Shown here piece by piece: positions 33,100-44,873 of a stretch of 64,000 nucleotides of DNA (position 1 is the first letter of the stretch; every line of letters begins with the position of its first letter). The position numbers were made by a program, and so were the translations under genes. The DNA comes from Dermanyssus gallinae. Its lineage: Eukaryota; Arthropoda; Arachnida; Mesostigmata; Dermanyssidae. The stretch spans positions 729,067 to 793,066 of the forward strand of contig QVRM01001126.1 in assembly GCA_003439945.1 (NCBI GenBank). The letters are read 5' to 3'. Under the pieces are notes generated by a model. That model made no database searches. It saw only the letters and a list, made by a program, of their open reading frames with translations, and was not told the DNA's origin.

Positions 33100-35150
33100 G
33101 ATTTGTCTTGGAAGCTGAATTACTTGACTTCCTGAGGCAATTGGTGAAATAGCTATTTTAGCTATCGTGATCGAAGATAACATGTCTTAGTCGAGCAAGA
33201 ACGGTCATTGTATTCAAACAGATATGTAAGTAAAGTATCTTCTCCCAAGAAAAATGGTCTACCCTGTTATTGTCAATTTCTCGGCCTATCTTTGCCACGG
33301 CCAGCTACTACGCCGCTCAGAATGTTCCCTGAGATAGCAACTCGCAGCTAAAATTTGATTTTGCATGGCCCTACGGAAGATACCTCAACGAAACTCTACA
33401 GTCTACTCTCTATTGCAGCCTCAAGCGTATATGACGTCGGCGTACATGACGTTAACGTCACGCAATTCTCCGCTCTAACGAGGGGCACAAAAGCGGCATT
33501 TCTTTGTAATTGTATAATCGTCTCAGGATGCTACAACGTGGCTCTTGTCTCTAAGGTTCTCAACCTTTTACAATTTGCAGTCGTGAATTCAAACCAACTA
33601 AGCGCGTTACGTTTAACCACATTCGCCCACTGGCAGACTAACGGAAGAGGGCTACCCATTCATGTTTGTTAAATATCATTTTTATATACCGACGTTCACG
33701 CGTCGGTATCACACGTGCCTGGACAGCTGTCGAAGCTGACAAGAACGTAATGTTCGAATGAGCAAACGTTCTATTGCCGGCCAGCTAATCGACCGTCAAT
33801 GTGTACTTAACATGCAGCCACTCCGAACAACTCGGGGAAAAATAGCCGTTTCCGCCCCAATGGGTCCCACTTTATCACTCGCGTTTTCCGCTGGAGCGTT
33901 CATTATGCTGGCGGTGTTTTTTTGATCCACCTTCGTCTCAAACCTGTCCTCAAACGCCTTTTGCCCTATCGATACACGTATGCATAAGGCTTCTCTCTTA
34001 AAGTCTAGCTGTTTGCCCGTTATAAGTTACATGACTAACTAGGGCATTATATTAGACGTTAATTAATCTTATGTTAAGTTTTATTTTCTGAAGAACCTTG
34101 AATAATATTTACCTTACTATTATCAAATAAGTAAGCCCAATAATTATAGTAATATTATTGTGAATATAGTTAGGTTTTAGACTATGTACGAGTATAGTAT
34201 AATATCATCATAATGCGTTGCTGACGAGTATGTCTCATATGAACATCACCTCTTGTATTACGGTTTATTACTTTTTAAATATTTAAATAGCTTTAAATTG
34301 TGTTTAAATGATGAGTCCCTTATTTGTGTTCATTTTAAATTAGCAATACATTGTTTGCGTATAAAAACTCTGTCGTACAATTCGAATATTATTCTGTTTA
34401 GCCACTAGTTATCACTGCTCATTGTTTAATATCATACAATTCGTTTGCTGGTTTTTAGGAAGATTTAAGCACCACTATGTAACAGTATGGCACAACATTA
34501 GCATGAATGTTGTATGTGTGTTCCACGTTAGGTACTCTTTACTGAAGCAAAACGTGTTTATTCTCCCATTCATATTTGTAATTATAAAAACATACAGTCA
34601 ATATTGCTATAATAATAAAAAAAACTCATCTAAGCATCGCTGGATTTTTTTTGCTGAAAAATCGATTTTTATTGCTATCAGGTTTTTTTGGGTTGCTTTG
34701 CTAGTACAACATGCATTCGGCGGCATTGTATAAATTAAAGTAGTACCCACTCTAGACATAAGCTGCCTTTTTTGCCTGTTGACAGCGACGACCTCACTAT
34801 ATATACTACGACATTTTTGTGGGCGACTTTTCATCTGGTCCATTGCAGCACAAACGATAACAAGTATATGAGCATATCAACAAATATTAACAATGTACGA
34901 GTATATGAGCATGTCAACAAATAAAGTGAGGTGAGATTCTTCTGCTTTTTCGCTTCCATACAGATTCCAACACCTGTTGCCCACACATTTCTAGCACACC
35001 GCCACAAATGGCGCACTACAACTTTAGTGTAACGTGATGCAGCGAGCGACGCTAGCATTGATACATATGCGTTACCGATACGTACACTCCCATGTGTTGA
35101 AGGTTGTCAACATCGGCTCGTTCAATCGTCGTTCTGCTTCGCTTGCGCTA
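33100..35150. other. No recognisable gene
   Basis: AT-rich, especially 34,000-34,450. A short direct repeat (GTATATGAGCATRTCAACAA) occurs twice at about 34,863-34,921. Frames of up to 105 codons (33,355-33,672) match nothing I know. Confidence 0.45.
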
Positions 35151-35379
35151 TAGTTCAGTCCTGAAAGGCGCCACTGCAGCGGCCACTTTGCGACGGGCGC
35201 TGAAAAGATGAATTAGACTAATTAGGCACGCATTAAGGTAAGTGAGGCGTGGCGTGAGGGGAGAGAGGACCGAAAGAAAACCCAAGGAGGACGCTAGAAG
35301 GAGCGCGGTGACCAGAAGGCCAAGAGCGCGAGACAGAATTCGAGATGGTGGGAAACAGTGGGGAAATAGGGTGAGCGGT

Positions 35380-35520
35380 AGCGTGGGAGAGAAAGAAGGA
35401 TTAGAATGGGGGCGAGAGAGGAATTCGAATGAGGGAGAGAGGGATAAGAATGGGGGAGAGAGAGGAATTAGAATGTGGAAGAGAGAGGGATTAGAGTGGG
35501 AGATTATAGTGCTAAAAAGG
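35380..35520. repeat. Purine-rich minisatellite
   Basis: Irregular units of about 20-28 bp built on GAGAGAGGAATTAGAATGGG. The opposite strand gives a spurious 175-codon P/S/L-rich frame. Confidence 0.65.
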
Positions 35521-36479
35521 TGATATAGAGGGAGACAACGGGGGAGGCGAGGGTTAAAGTGCCAAAGCATTTGCGGAGGACAAGCGTTCAAACTGAATGC
35601 CCGCAATCCCAACAGGTAGGCCAACGGCAACGACGACGATGAGACCCACGAAGACAAGAACAACAACAACAACAACGTTCGATGATCCCCAACGATAATG
35701 GCTCCAAGACCGCATGTATAGCCCTCACGGCGGAGGACCTCACGAGTCAGAAGCGCAACAGCAGTCTTATATTATATTAGAAATACCGGCTGTTGTCCGG
35801 ATGTAGTCCTTTCTCCTTGTTTGATACAGAAATACACGTTGAATCATCAAACGCACACTGCTGTCGACGGCTGCTTGGCTTCAAACAAATTGAGCAGCAA
35901 AAAACGGGCTAAGCTGTTCACTGTTGCTGCTGGCTCGGCCGCTACTATAGTGGGATCGTCGTCGTATTTCGCGGTTCCGGCAAGCGGCACGTTTAATTCG
36001 ATATTCAAGTAAATTGGCGCCTATTGGGAGGTTTTCTATCTCCTTTTATTTTCTTTCAAAGAGTTTCCTCTCTATCCTTCTTTCATCTCTCTTGATTTCT
36101 CTCTGCTTCACTCCTTCCTGTTCTCGCTATAATTCTCTAGTTATCCAATGATTTCTCTTATCGTCCTTATGTGAATCTCTCTCTCTCTCTCTTTTGTTCC
36201 CTTCGAGTGCATGCCATATCCCATATTTTGCTGTTTTTCTGCGTTCGCATATACGTCTTTATCCTTTTCTCATTTTCCCTAACTCTCACCGTGTTACTGC
36301 CTCTCATTTTTTTGCCTGTGTGTTTACTTTTGTTGCCTTACGAGCGCCGTGAGTGGGCAGGTAGGTGACCCTAGCTGCGAGCGGGCAGCGTTGAGAGTCG
36401 TGATTTTGAGGGGCTGAGAGAGACGAGCAACAGTTGAGGGTTTTCCCATCGTACGCACGTTGCTAGGTGTCTAGCCGAG

Positions 36480-37490
36480 TAAGTAGAAGGCATACTAGCC
36501 AGACAAACGATAAATTGGTTGGGTCAAAGGCAGGAGGAAGTTTGATTAGGTAGATCGATGGTAGATTTGGTAGCTTAAACATAAATCAGATTATTTTAGG
36601 AAGATTAGGTCGCTTAAATGAGATCAGATTTTCCAAAGGTAGATTAGGTAAACTGAAGGTAATTTAGGTAGGCTAAAGGTAAATTAGGTAGGTTGAAGGT
36701 CATTTGGGTAGGTTGAATGTAATTTAGGTAGGTTAAAAGTAATTTAGGTAGGTTAAAGGTAATTTAGGTATGTTAAAGGTAAATTAGATAGACTGAAGGT
36801 AGCGTATGTAGGTGGAAGACAGATTAGGTAATTTGTGAAGGTTGAAGAAAAAATAGATAGGTTGAAGAAGAATTAGGTAGGTTGAAGAAGAATTAGGTAG
36901 GTTGAAGAAGAATTAGGTAGGTTGAAGAAGAATTAGGTAGGTTGAAGAGTAATTAGGTAGGCTGAAGGGTAACTAGGTAGGCTGAAGAGTAATTAGGTAG
37001 GCTGAAGGGTAACTAGGTAGGCTGAAGAGTAATTAGGTAGGCTGAAGAGTAATTAGGTAGGCTGAAGAGTAATTAGGTAGGTTGAAGGTACATTGGCTAG
37101 ACGGAACGTCGATTAGATAGGCTAAAAGTAGCGTAGGTAGGTGGAAGGAAGATTAGGTGGGTTAAAGGAGCATTAGCGTTTCCATACCTCCTATATAAAA
37201 AAGGTGTTGGTTGAAAGTAGATTAGCCAGACGGAAGGTAGATTAGATTGGTTGAAAGTAGATTAGCTAAACGGAAAGTTAATTAGGTAGGTCAATGGTAG
37301 AGTAAGTAGGTGAATGATAGACTAGGTGAATTGAAGGTAATTTAGGTAGACTGGACGTAGATTGTGTTGGTTGAAGGTACATTAGCTAGACGGAGGGTAG
37401 ACGATATTAGTTCAAGATAGATTAGGTAGGTAGGTCGAAAGATAGATTAGGTAGGTTAAACGAAGGTTAGCTAGATAGAAGGTAAATTGG
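36480..37490. repeat. 20-bp minisatellite
   Basis: Roughly 50 diverged tandem copies of a 20-bp unit such as AGGTAGGTTGAAGAAGAATT. The cleanest run is 36,860-37,080. Each unit contains TTAGGTAGG, reminiscent of the arthropod telomere word TTAGG, but the period is 20, not 5. Confidence 0.85.
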
Positions 37491-37767
37491 GTTTTAGAGA
37501 GCTCGGTACTAAAAAGTAGATATACAGATTAATATGTCCAACTAACAGAGTTTATGCGTTCATACACCGTACCGTCAGCGCCAGCGCCCCTACCGCCTTC
37601 ATTGCTCTCAGTTACGCGACTTCCCAGCGGCCGCGGTGCTCGACGCCCACCGGTGCACCCCCTTCCCCGCGCCCGACACCTTCACAAGCACAAGCATAAA
37701 AATACTCAGCCATCGAAGCGTAACTGGAACGAACAGGAATACATACGTACGACTGCTGAATACTTAC

Positions 37768-37851
37768 CTCACCAGCAGCAGCAGGCGCCGAACCAGCAAC
37801 ACCGGTAACAGCGAGAGAAGCGGCGCTAGCGGCATAGCTCAGCCTCAGCAT
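37768..37851 (-). CDS. Candidate first coding exon with signal-peptide-like sequence
   Basis: The ATG (complement at 37,849-37,851) opens exactly 28 codons: MLRLSYAASAASLAVTG, then a small alanine/glycine-rich stretch ending GE. They stop at GGTGAG|GTAAGTATT, a near-consensus splice donor in phase 0. The hydrophobic, small-residue run after a basic residue resembles a signal peptide. The upstream sequence (higher coordinates) is the GC-rich island, as expected of a promoter. The next exon was not found; the 20-bp minisatellite would lie in the intron. A plus-strand frame overlaps. Confidence 0.35.
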
Positions 37852-38328
37852 CAAGACTAGGGCCCGGCCAATGCGCGAGCAAGGAGAATACCTCGTATCT
37901 CTCTCTCCGGTCCACTCCAGTGACGCGCGGCTCGTGTCCTCCTCGAACTATTCGTGTTGTAGAATTTTTGTGTCTCTCTAGCCTTATCCTCGCTCTTCTC
38001 GTTGCTCAACTGCTGCCGCCAGCCGCTGCATAGCAAACGACTAGTTGGTCGAGAAGCAAAAAGCTCCTCAGTCGAACGACATGCTCATGTTTCTAATCCG
38101 ACTTGAAGATATATATATATTGTTCTTACATCACAAATGTATATTTTATTGCACATAACTAACTATGATTGTATATATATATTGTATTTTGTCTATTCCA
38201 ACATCATCTGAACTACATTGGAAATCATGAAAGCGAATTTAAGAGTGGCTGATTTTAGATTGAAGTCTATGGCCTTCTGAGTACAAAGTAATGTGTTACT
38301 AAACCGTCTTGATCTGTCTCACTCTCTT

Positions 38329-38329
38329 T

Positions 38330-38362
<33 letters not shown>
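38329..38362. repeat. (TA)n microsatellite
   Basis: A TA tract with one interruption. Confidence 0.95.
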
Positions 38363-38363
<1 letters not shown>

Positions 38364-38695
38364 GCGTGTGCTTATTCATACAGCGTTCAACACATGTCCA
38401 CAAAAAATATCGCATATAGATGTGCGTGTGTCTGGGGTAGTAACACGTGCTACTAGGTGTGTGTATGTGAGGGTTTTCTCTTTATTTTCCTCGTGTACGC
38501 TAATGTGCGCCATACTGTGCAGATGAGCACGTATGCAGATCCTGCCTATCAAGTTGGTCTGTTAAGGTGTTGATGGTGAAGATTTACCTCTGAAGATCAC
38601 TCGTCCACGCCGCGATTTCACCTCGCCACTAGACCTGGCCCATTTCGTCGTCTTTATTCGGTCTTCGATCATATTCGACTTGTTGCAGCTGCCGA

Positions 38696-38735
38696 GTTGA
38701 GCAAAGCAAGGGGAACGCCCCTTGCTTTGCTCAAC
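38696..38735. repeat. Perfect 18-bp hairpin, 4-nt loop
   Basis: Arms GTTGAGCAAAGCAAGGGG (38,696-38,713) and its exact complement (38,718-38,735) flank AACG. It lies in the GC-rich island, so it would form a very stable RNA stem if transcribed. A foldback sequencing artefact is also possible. Confidence 0.85.
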
Positions 38736-39091
38736 TTGCCGAAAGAAGCATGCTAGGAGCATGCGGTGCTCGCTGAAGCACCCGCACACGATGCGGCTAG
38801 CATTGCACGCGCCTTTGCACGCTGTCTGACGCGCCGACCCTGTCTGTGGCCATTAGCCATCGCTAGAAGACTTCAGCGGCGCCGGCGCTCCTACCTCACC
38901 CCCTACAACCATCACAAACACCACCACCACCACTAGCAGCATGGCATCGCGTGGCGGCATTGTGTGTAGACAGACACCATTAGTGGACAGGCCACCCTGA
39001 ACAAACATACCATGTCGTGCGGTGACGTCGGTGAAGACGACGATGACGACGACGACGACGAAAAACGAGATGAAGAAACGAAGACGGCGAT

Positions 39092-39179
39092 CGGCGGGGG
39101 GCTAGCGGCCTAGGCAACGGCGGGGGGCTAGCGGCCTAGGCAACGGCGGGGGGCTAGCGGCCTAAGCAACGGCGGGGGC
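39092..39179. repeat. 26-bp tandem repeat, three copies plus a partial copy
   Basis: A GC-rich unit beginning CGGCGGGGGGCTAGCGGCCT, repeated at 39,092, 39,118 and 39,144 with a single change, then a truncated fourth copy. Confidence 0.9.
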
Positions 39180-41069
39180 GGCGCCGGCAGCAGCAGCAGG
39201 AACTACCCCGTAGCCGGGGGGGGGGGGCGGGCGGCGAAGACATAACTCGAATAAAAACCAACTAGAGACCAGAAGAGGAGGGAAAAAGCCCTACCACCGC
39301 ACCGAGAAAACCATGGCTGCCTGGCTCGCTAGTGGGCAAAGCGTGACATGAGCGATAAAAATGTCGTGGCTCTGCTCGTCGCCAACGGCAACGTCGTCAT
39401 CCGGTAACGGCAGAAAACCGTCGTCGTTGTCGTTGCCCATCGTCGCTCGCCGTCGCTGCGGCTGCTGCTGCTACTGCTACTGACAGCAACGGACAAAATG
39501 AACGCGCGCTGCTTTCTGCAGACAGCGTAGCGCGCGCGGAAAAATTGTCCAAAACATCGGCGGAGGCGGCGGCGGTGGGTCGCCTGCGCTCCCCGTGCCG
39601 CCTGCGCGGCCTCATCGCCTTGGGCCGACTTCTTCTTAGACGAACACCGAAGAAAAAACCGAGCACAGCTTCGCCTGCTGGGCCAACGGCATCGCTAGTG
39701 CTCGCAGTCGTGGTGATCGTGGTGACATCGTTGGACGGACGGCTGTGGAGGCTGGTGACTGAGCGACTAGCTTCTGCTGCTGCTGCTGCCGACGCCATGG
39801 AAAGGAAGGAAAGTCACGAACGTGGAAATGGCTGCGGCGAGCAGATGCGAATCAGGAAGAGAGCAGGGCTGCGTCTCGGCAATGAGATTAAATCCACAGC
39901 AGCGGCAGCAGCGATGACGAAGACGACGACGATCGGGACTACCCAGCACGGCATTGGGCCGATTTCTGTATGGAGTGTAGTGGGGCGCAAGCTCAGCGAC
40001 GGACGACGGTACGCTACCAGTTGTCGTGTCGTGTCGAAATGAAATCAGGCAGAGCAACCAACGACCGCTCTCTGAGAGAAGATTTTCTTCCGAGAGCGGA
40101 AGCGAGAAACAATCAAGGAGTCAGGAGCGAGGCAATAGAGTAATCTAGAGAGAAAGACCGAGGAAAAGACTTCTCGGCTAGCAGCTAGGTAGCGGAGAGG
40201 TCAATCAAGGGAGAAGGAGGAGAAACTACAGAAGCAGAAAAAGAAGACGAAGAAGAGGAAGAAGAAGAAAAAGACAAAAATAAGTAGTGGGCGAGCATGA
40301 AGTAGATAAAAGGACAGGTCGACCTTCTAGGACAATCTCATTTCGATACTGTCAAGTCTCTCGTTCTCTGCTTATGAGCGACGGTTGCTATTTGTCTGGG
40401 CTTCGACAGACTCGACCCTACTAGCATGTCGAGCGAGTTATTGAGAGGCGTTTTTGCGTAACGTACGTCGAAGTTGTTACAGGAAGGTGTCACGCCGAGG
40501 AGTAGCGCCAAGGTACGCCAAGGTACGCCAAGACAAATCTAAACGAGAGGCTGCTGCGCGAGGAAATCTGCGCTGAAACGAGTAATGAGTCGCGACGAAT
40601 GAACGCCGAACGGTTCTCTGAATCAAGAATCAACGACAGACGGAGAGAGAGAGAGCGTGAAGGAAATGTGTCACATTTTAGCGGCGGCCTTCAGCGCACA
40701 GTTCTTGGCGCCAGATACAGATGGCTCATGGGAAACCCAACGTGGGAGAAACGCAGTCTGGTAGTAGCTATATAGTTCTACCTTTGCCTCGATGTCTCCC
40801 TCTCTCTCTCTCTCCCTTGGATTTCCCCTTTTCGACGCACTTTGTTCAATTACTCTCTATTAGCATTGTTCCTCTGGCATGGCGGCCAGATGGCAGAGAA
40901 ACACTCAACCACTCGGGCTGGCTCTTGTATGGCAACCAACAGCAAAGAGGTTCACACGAGCGTAGATCCCTCGTAATCTCTTCTATTCAGTTCCCTGAAA
41001 ACAAATAAAGATCTCCTGGTCTAACGCTAACAGACATTTGCACAAATCATATTAAATAGCCACAAGAGC

Positions 41070-41094
41070 AATATATATATATATATATGGAAAG

Positions 41095-41140
<46 letters not shown>
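41070..41140. repeat. (TA)n then (GA)n microsatellite
   Basis: TA tracts at 41,070-41,088 and about 41,095-41,120, followed by GA repeats to 41,140. Confidence 0.95.
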
Positions 41141-41341
41141 GGGGTAGAGGAGGAAGAGAGGGGGCGGTAGACAATGCGGGTGTACCGACGACCCGGCTGC
41201 TAGTAATAGTACATTATGGCTATCATAAAGCCCGTTGTTTAAGTACGCGAGTGTTTGAGAGTAGGCTTCGCCGGTGTTGAAACAACTGCTGCATAGCAAA
41301 GCGAACCACGCACGCCGTAGAAGAGTGTTATTGCATGCAAC

Positions 41342-41608
41342 ATGTCGCAAGCGTCAACGGCCCACGGAAAGTTTTGCCGAGTCATTCATTCATTTATTCA
41401 TTTGGGCATCGCTCGCGGGATATGCGAATTGCGACATTGCGTTCAATCGTTCAACCACCCTACCGAACAGCCGGAGGTAATTAAGCAACACGGACCGGAG
41501 CCGGCGACACCTGAAGATGCCAGCAGTGCCTACACGATCGACGCCCTAAGCCAATCCGCTGTCGAAGTGGCGAACGGCGTGTCAGCAACAGGTTTGTATT
41601 CGTGTCAG
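41342..41608 (+). CDS. Candidate coding exon, unknown protein
   Basis: An ATG in CAAC-ATG context opens 89 codons ending exactly at TCAG|GTATGA, a good donor in phase 0. The second half (PEPATPEDASSAYTIDALSQ) has balanced acidic/serine/threonine composition and G/C-ending codons. That looks more like coding sequence than the surrounding DNA does. It lies just downstream of the GC-rich island on the plus strand. No family is recognised and no partner exon is proven. The frame at 44,874-45,164 is one possibility. Confidence 0.35.
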
Positions 41609-41760
41609 GTATGATGTGATGCCGACCTGTTTAGTAAGAAACGCTTACTTTGCCCGTTTTTGCAAATTGTTGTGAACTACACATGTATTTGTTGCCTACC
41701 CTAGCGTCGGATTGCAGCAGATTCATTTATGATAAATCACATGCATTTTATCGGGTTTAT

Positions 41761-41798
<38 letters not shown>
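41761..41798. repeat. (CAA)n microsatellite
   Basis: Perfect CAA repeat. Confidence 0.95.
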
Positions 41799-42085
41799 AA
41801 CGTACGAAGGAAGGGCAGTAAGTGAGTAAATGTCAATACTTTCGCTACCGAAATAAGATCGTGACATTTCTGTATATAACGGAAGGGCAAATTTGGGATA
41901 TGCAGTCTGAAGCAAAATAGCTTGACATTGAGTAGACCACTTGCTTTACAGTGTGTGTCTGTTCTCTTCTAAGTAAACTTATTCAGTGACTGCCCAAGCC
42001 CATTTATGCTAACGATTATATTTGATGGTTGTTAAAGGCATGCATTTTATTTTTAACTCAAATTCACATGTGTAATAGTTAACTG

Positions 42086-42088
<3 letters not shown>

Positions 42089-42160
<72 letters not shown>
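42089..42160. repeat. (TA)n microsatellite with inverted flanks
   Basis: 72 bp of TA, bordered by AACTGTAA on the left and its complement TTACAGTT on the right. The whole block is therefore a palindrome. Confidence 0.95.
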
Positions 42161-42163
<3 letters not shown>

Positions 42164-42179
42164 CAGTTCCATTCATTAA

Positions 42180-42560
42180 ACCGTTCCATCTGTCAAAGAG
42201 GACTTCACTTCATGTAGAGCCAACTTCAACCCTACTCCTTGCAATCACATTGCTAATCAGCTGCATTTTCGTGAATTCTGCTCAAGTAACTATGTCTTTG
42301 CTGTTCAAACTGTGACTGCTAAGTCGTCTGCGTAGGTTGTAAGATTAACATTATGAAGGCAACACTATGCGGCATAGACAATGCAATTTCAACCTTCAGT
42401 TGTATAGACGTGTTTAAGTCACTTGTCTGCATTGCTCTATCAACTAATCTGCAGATTGCAATAAATACAGACTTTAAACCGTATGGCGTCAAAGAGAGCG
42501 GGTCATAAATGTTTGCAAAGCATCGAAGGCACGTCTTAGAGAAGAAAAAAACACCCATAG
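42180..42560 (-). pseudogene. RT fragment around the YADD motif
   Basis: The minus strand reads VNLTTYADDLAVTV (motif C with catalytic YADD) and then, after stops, VGLKLALHEVKSSL. The latter corresponds to the 'GL.LA..K' block of R1/I-type non-LTR RTs. The sequence upstream of the motif does not read cleanly. A short, old fragment next to the long TA tract. Confidence 0.55.
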
Positions 42561-43321
42561 ATCAGCTAGCGTGCTTAGAATGCAAAACTGTTTATATGAC
42601 CAATTTAGCTCTGGTACGAGCAGAATCCCTCTTTATTTCTACGATTTCTCTATCTGCATTAGTATACGTGTTTACTATGGTTCTCCAAACAGGTACGTTT
42701 CTAATCGATATATCTAGCATCATATGTGCTTGTCATTTTTAATTTTTCTCCGATTGGTAACGACCATGGTCGTTCTTTATTAATGTAGTTGTCAATAAGT
42801 CACTGTCATTTTTTAATAAGAATATCTAGTTTTTATTTGCTTAAATATTAGAGATAACAATTGTCCCCTTATGAACGTAAACACCTTATAAAACAAGTGA
42901 AAATACAACACACGGAAATAAGTCACTGTCATTGTTAAGTCAATCATTACGTCATTGTTAAGATGCCGTGCACAATTGCCACTCTTCCACCAGTTCTGGC
43001 ACAGACAGACAAGATATATATTTGTTCTTCCGGTTGGCCACGTCCAAGCGTCGAAACGCACCGACTCATGATGACATTGATAATGCCCTGAATTCCGCAA
43101 TTCTTTGCGGTCAGGCGAACGTAAACCAGCGCTATTCCCCGCCATTGTTACCATCGTTCCAGGGCGGAGACCGGTAGCGAACTGCGTTCCAGGCAGCCAA
43201 CGAGGCGTGGGTCGACATCACGTCGATCACATGTCGTAAAGCTCCACCGACGGGAGGCTCCCACCAAGGAATCTTAGCGGTATCGACGACCCTACCCCCT
43301 TACTGGCCGAACTACCCCATC

Positions 43322-43346
43322 TTATATATATATATATATATATATA
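43322..43346. repeat. (TA)n microsatellite
   Basis: An uninterrupted TA tract. Confidence 0.9.
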
Positions 43347-43359
43347 CCATGTAAGAGTA

Positions 43360-43932
43360 TCATCGTATTACGTATATGGAAAGAAATGGAAGGAACGCAG
43401 TACCTCCTCCCAGGCTAGACTGCTGCTGGGAGACGGGGAGATATTTTAAAGGACAGGGAAACCTTGCTCGAAGACCACGCAGTGGAGGAAAAGCAGCGCA
43501 AAGAGAAATGCGGGCGCGTAGTGAGCGGGCAAGCCGGCGCAAGACATTGTTCATATCGCGAAACCACGCGTGCGGAAGACCAAGGAGCTGACTCTGCCTC
43601 CAGTCGGTTCCATGAGGCACCTTTAAGGTGCGACTGCTTTGGCATGGCAGAATATAACTACTGAATAGATGGCTACACGAATACAGAGCCCGTAGAGTAG
43701 AGAAGAAACAATCTTCAAATGCACGGCATATGCGGTGAATACAGTGAAAAACTGAGCGGATGTGAATGATCTGATGTCCTGCACTGCTCGGCTGCGTTGC
43801 AGGCACACGACGACAGAGAGACGGCTCAGCTTGGCAATGGTCACAGAACTTGCGGCGGTGAGGCATCAAAGCTCGCTTCACTTTGATCTTGAGTCTACAC
43901 TCTCTTTGCCTGTTCCTCTCTCTCGCTCTCAC
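43360..43932 (-). CDS. Unsupported 190-codon open frame
   Basis: Long for the window, but about one stop-free stretch of this length is expected by chance over six frames of 64 kb. It is basic, with scattered cysteines (CDHCQAEPSLC), no recognisable domain, and a competing frame on the opposite strand. Confidence 0.15.
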   Translation of the reverse strand: MRARERNRQRECRLKIKVKRALMPHRRKFCDHCQAEPSLCRRVPATQPSSAGHQIIHIRSVFHCIHRICRAFEDCFFSTLRALYSCSHLFSSYILPCQSSRTLKVPHGTDWRQSQLLGLPHAWFRDMNNVLRRLARSLRARISLCAAFPPLRGLRARFPCPLKYLPVSQQQSSLGGGTAFLPFLSIYVIR

Positions 43933-44093
43933 TTTCTCTCTCTGTTGCTCTCCTTCTATATCGAATATAGAAAATACCGCTATCAGGCCATTTTCGACGG
44001 CCGTAGGCTCCCTCGCAGCCGGCCCAGCCGAGTTGGTTCTCCGCTGGCGAATTCAGCGAGCGGGGGGTGGGCGCCCCGCCGCCCTTGACTGGA

Positions 44094-44324
44094 TCAACGG
44101 AAGCTGCTGGCTAGATCAGAGGGGGTAGCCCGTTGATGGCTGTGTTGTAGACGTGGGGCGTTGTCAAACGACGACGACGACGACAACGGCGGAGTCTGGA
44201 CGGTGCCGTAGTAGAGGCCAACGATAGCCTCGGTAGTTCCTGCGGCCCTGTCCTCGTGTGCCTCGTGGTCGGGCCGATCGTCTGCCCTGCGCCGATCGTC
44301 GCTCGTTCTCCTCGCCTCACGCAT
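44094..44324 (-). CDS. Unsupported 76-codon open frame in GC-rich DNA
   Basis: ATG to stop. The first third is charged and arginine/aspartate-rich; then come TTEAIVGLYYGTV and a serine run. Composition is protein-like, but codon bias is uninformative in GC-rich DNA and no family is recognised. Confidence 0.2.
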   Translation of the reverse strand: MREARRTSDDRRRADDRPDHEAHEDRAAGTTEAIVGLYYGTVQTPPLSSSSSFDNAPRLQHSHQRATPSDLASSFR

Positions 44325-44499
44325 GATTTACTTTGGTGAAAGGAATGTGTGCTTCTATCCGTAGTACGTAGCGGCAATCAGTGGCAATCCTAACAAAAGT
44401 ACGCGCCAGCGGGGCAACGGCATTTGGGGGGTGGCCTATATGGCGGTATGGTACCTCAGCAGTTTTGCCTTCAGACACGTCGTTCACTGGCCGTTGCTG

Positions 44500-44570
44500 G
44501 TTGCAGCAACAACAACAGCAACAACAACAACAGCAACAACAGCAACAACAACAAAAGCAACAACAACAAC
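44500..44570. repeat. CAA/CAG repeat (poly-Q in one frame)
   Basis: Interrupted CAA/CAG repeat. In one plus frame it encodes about 17 glutamines preceded by TTGCAG, which could serve as an acceptor. A coding role is unproven. Confidence 0.8.
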
Positions 44571-44873
44571 GGCTGAGAACGGCGGCCATGAGCGTGTACA
44601 TGATTCAATGCGTGCTCATTCGTGTTGCACGCTACCATCCAAGTTGCGCCGCCAATGAAAGCTGATTAGCACGTAGGCTCGCTTCAATGTCGCACGCGTG
44701 TTTGATCGGCGGCTGGAATGCGCTTAAAAGTCTGTCCGCATTGTTCCCGGCAACTTTGCGTCCGTAGCCGTTGCGACTATTAGCTACCCAGCTTCTTCAG
44801 CTAAAAATCTTCTTCAAGCACACGTGTCGTGTGTTTATGGAGCTGTATTTTACAATGCATTCGTTCGCGGTAA

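Larger units (their letters stand above)
37540..40700. other. GC-rich, CpG-rich island (possible promoter/5' region)
   Basis: In contrast to the AT-rich surroundings, this stretch is rich in CG dinucleotides, GAC/GCC/CAG triplets and purine tracts. Long frames occur on both strands (for example 39,397-39,798 minus and 39,545-40,042 plus), but they are alanine/arginine-rich and antisense to each other. Such islands often mark promoters and 5' UTRs. Here that is an inference. Confidence 0.45.

Noticed and set aside
33355..33672. 105-codon plus-strand frame as a gene or RT relic
   Set aside because: I tried to align it with RT palm and thumb blocks without a convincing ordered match; length is within chance expectation.
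35148..35675. 175-codon P/S/L-rich frame on the minus strand
   Set aside because: Antisense of a purine-rich minisatellite, which is free of stops by composition.
39397..40042. Long overlapping frames on both strands in the GC-rich island
   Set aside because: Alanine/arginine/threonine-rich, antisense to each other, with no domain and no splice context; GC-rich DNA has few stops.
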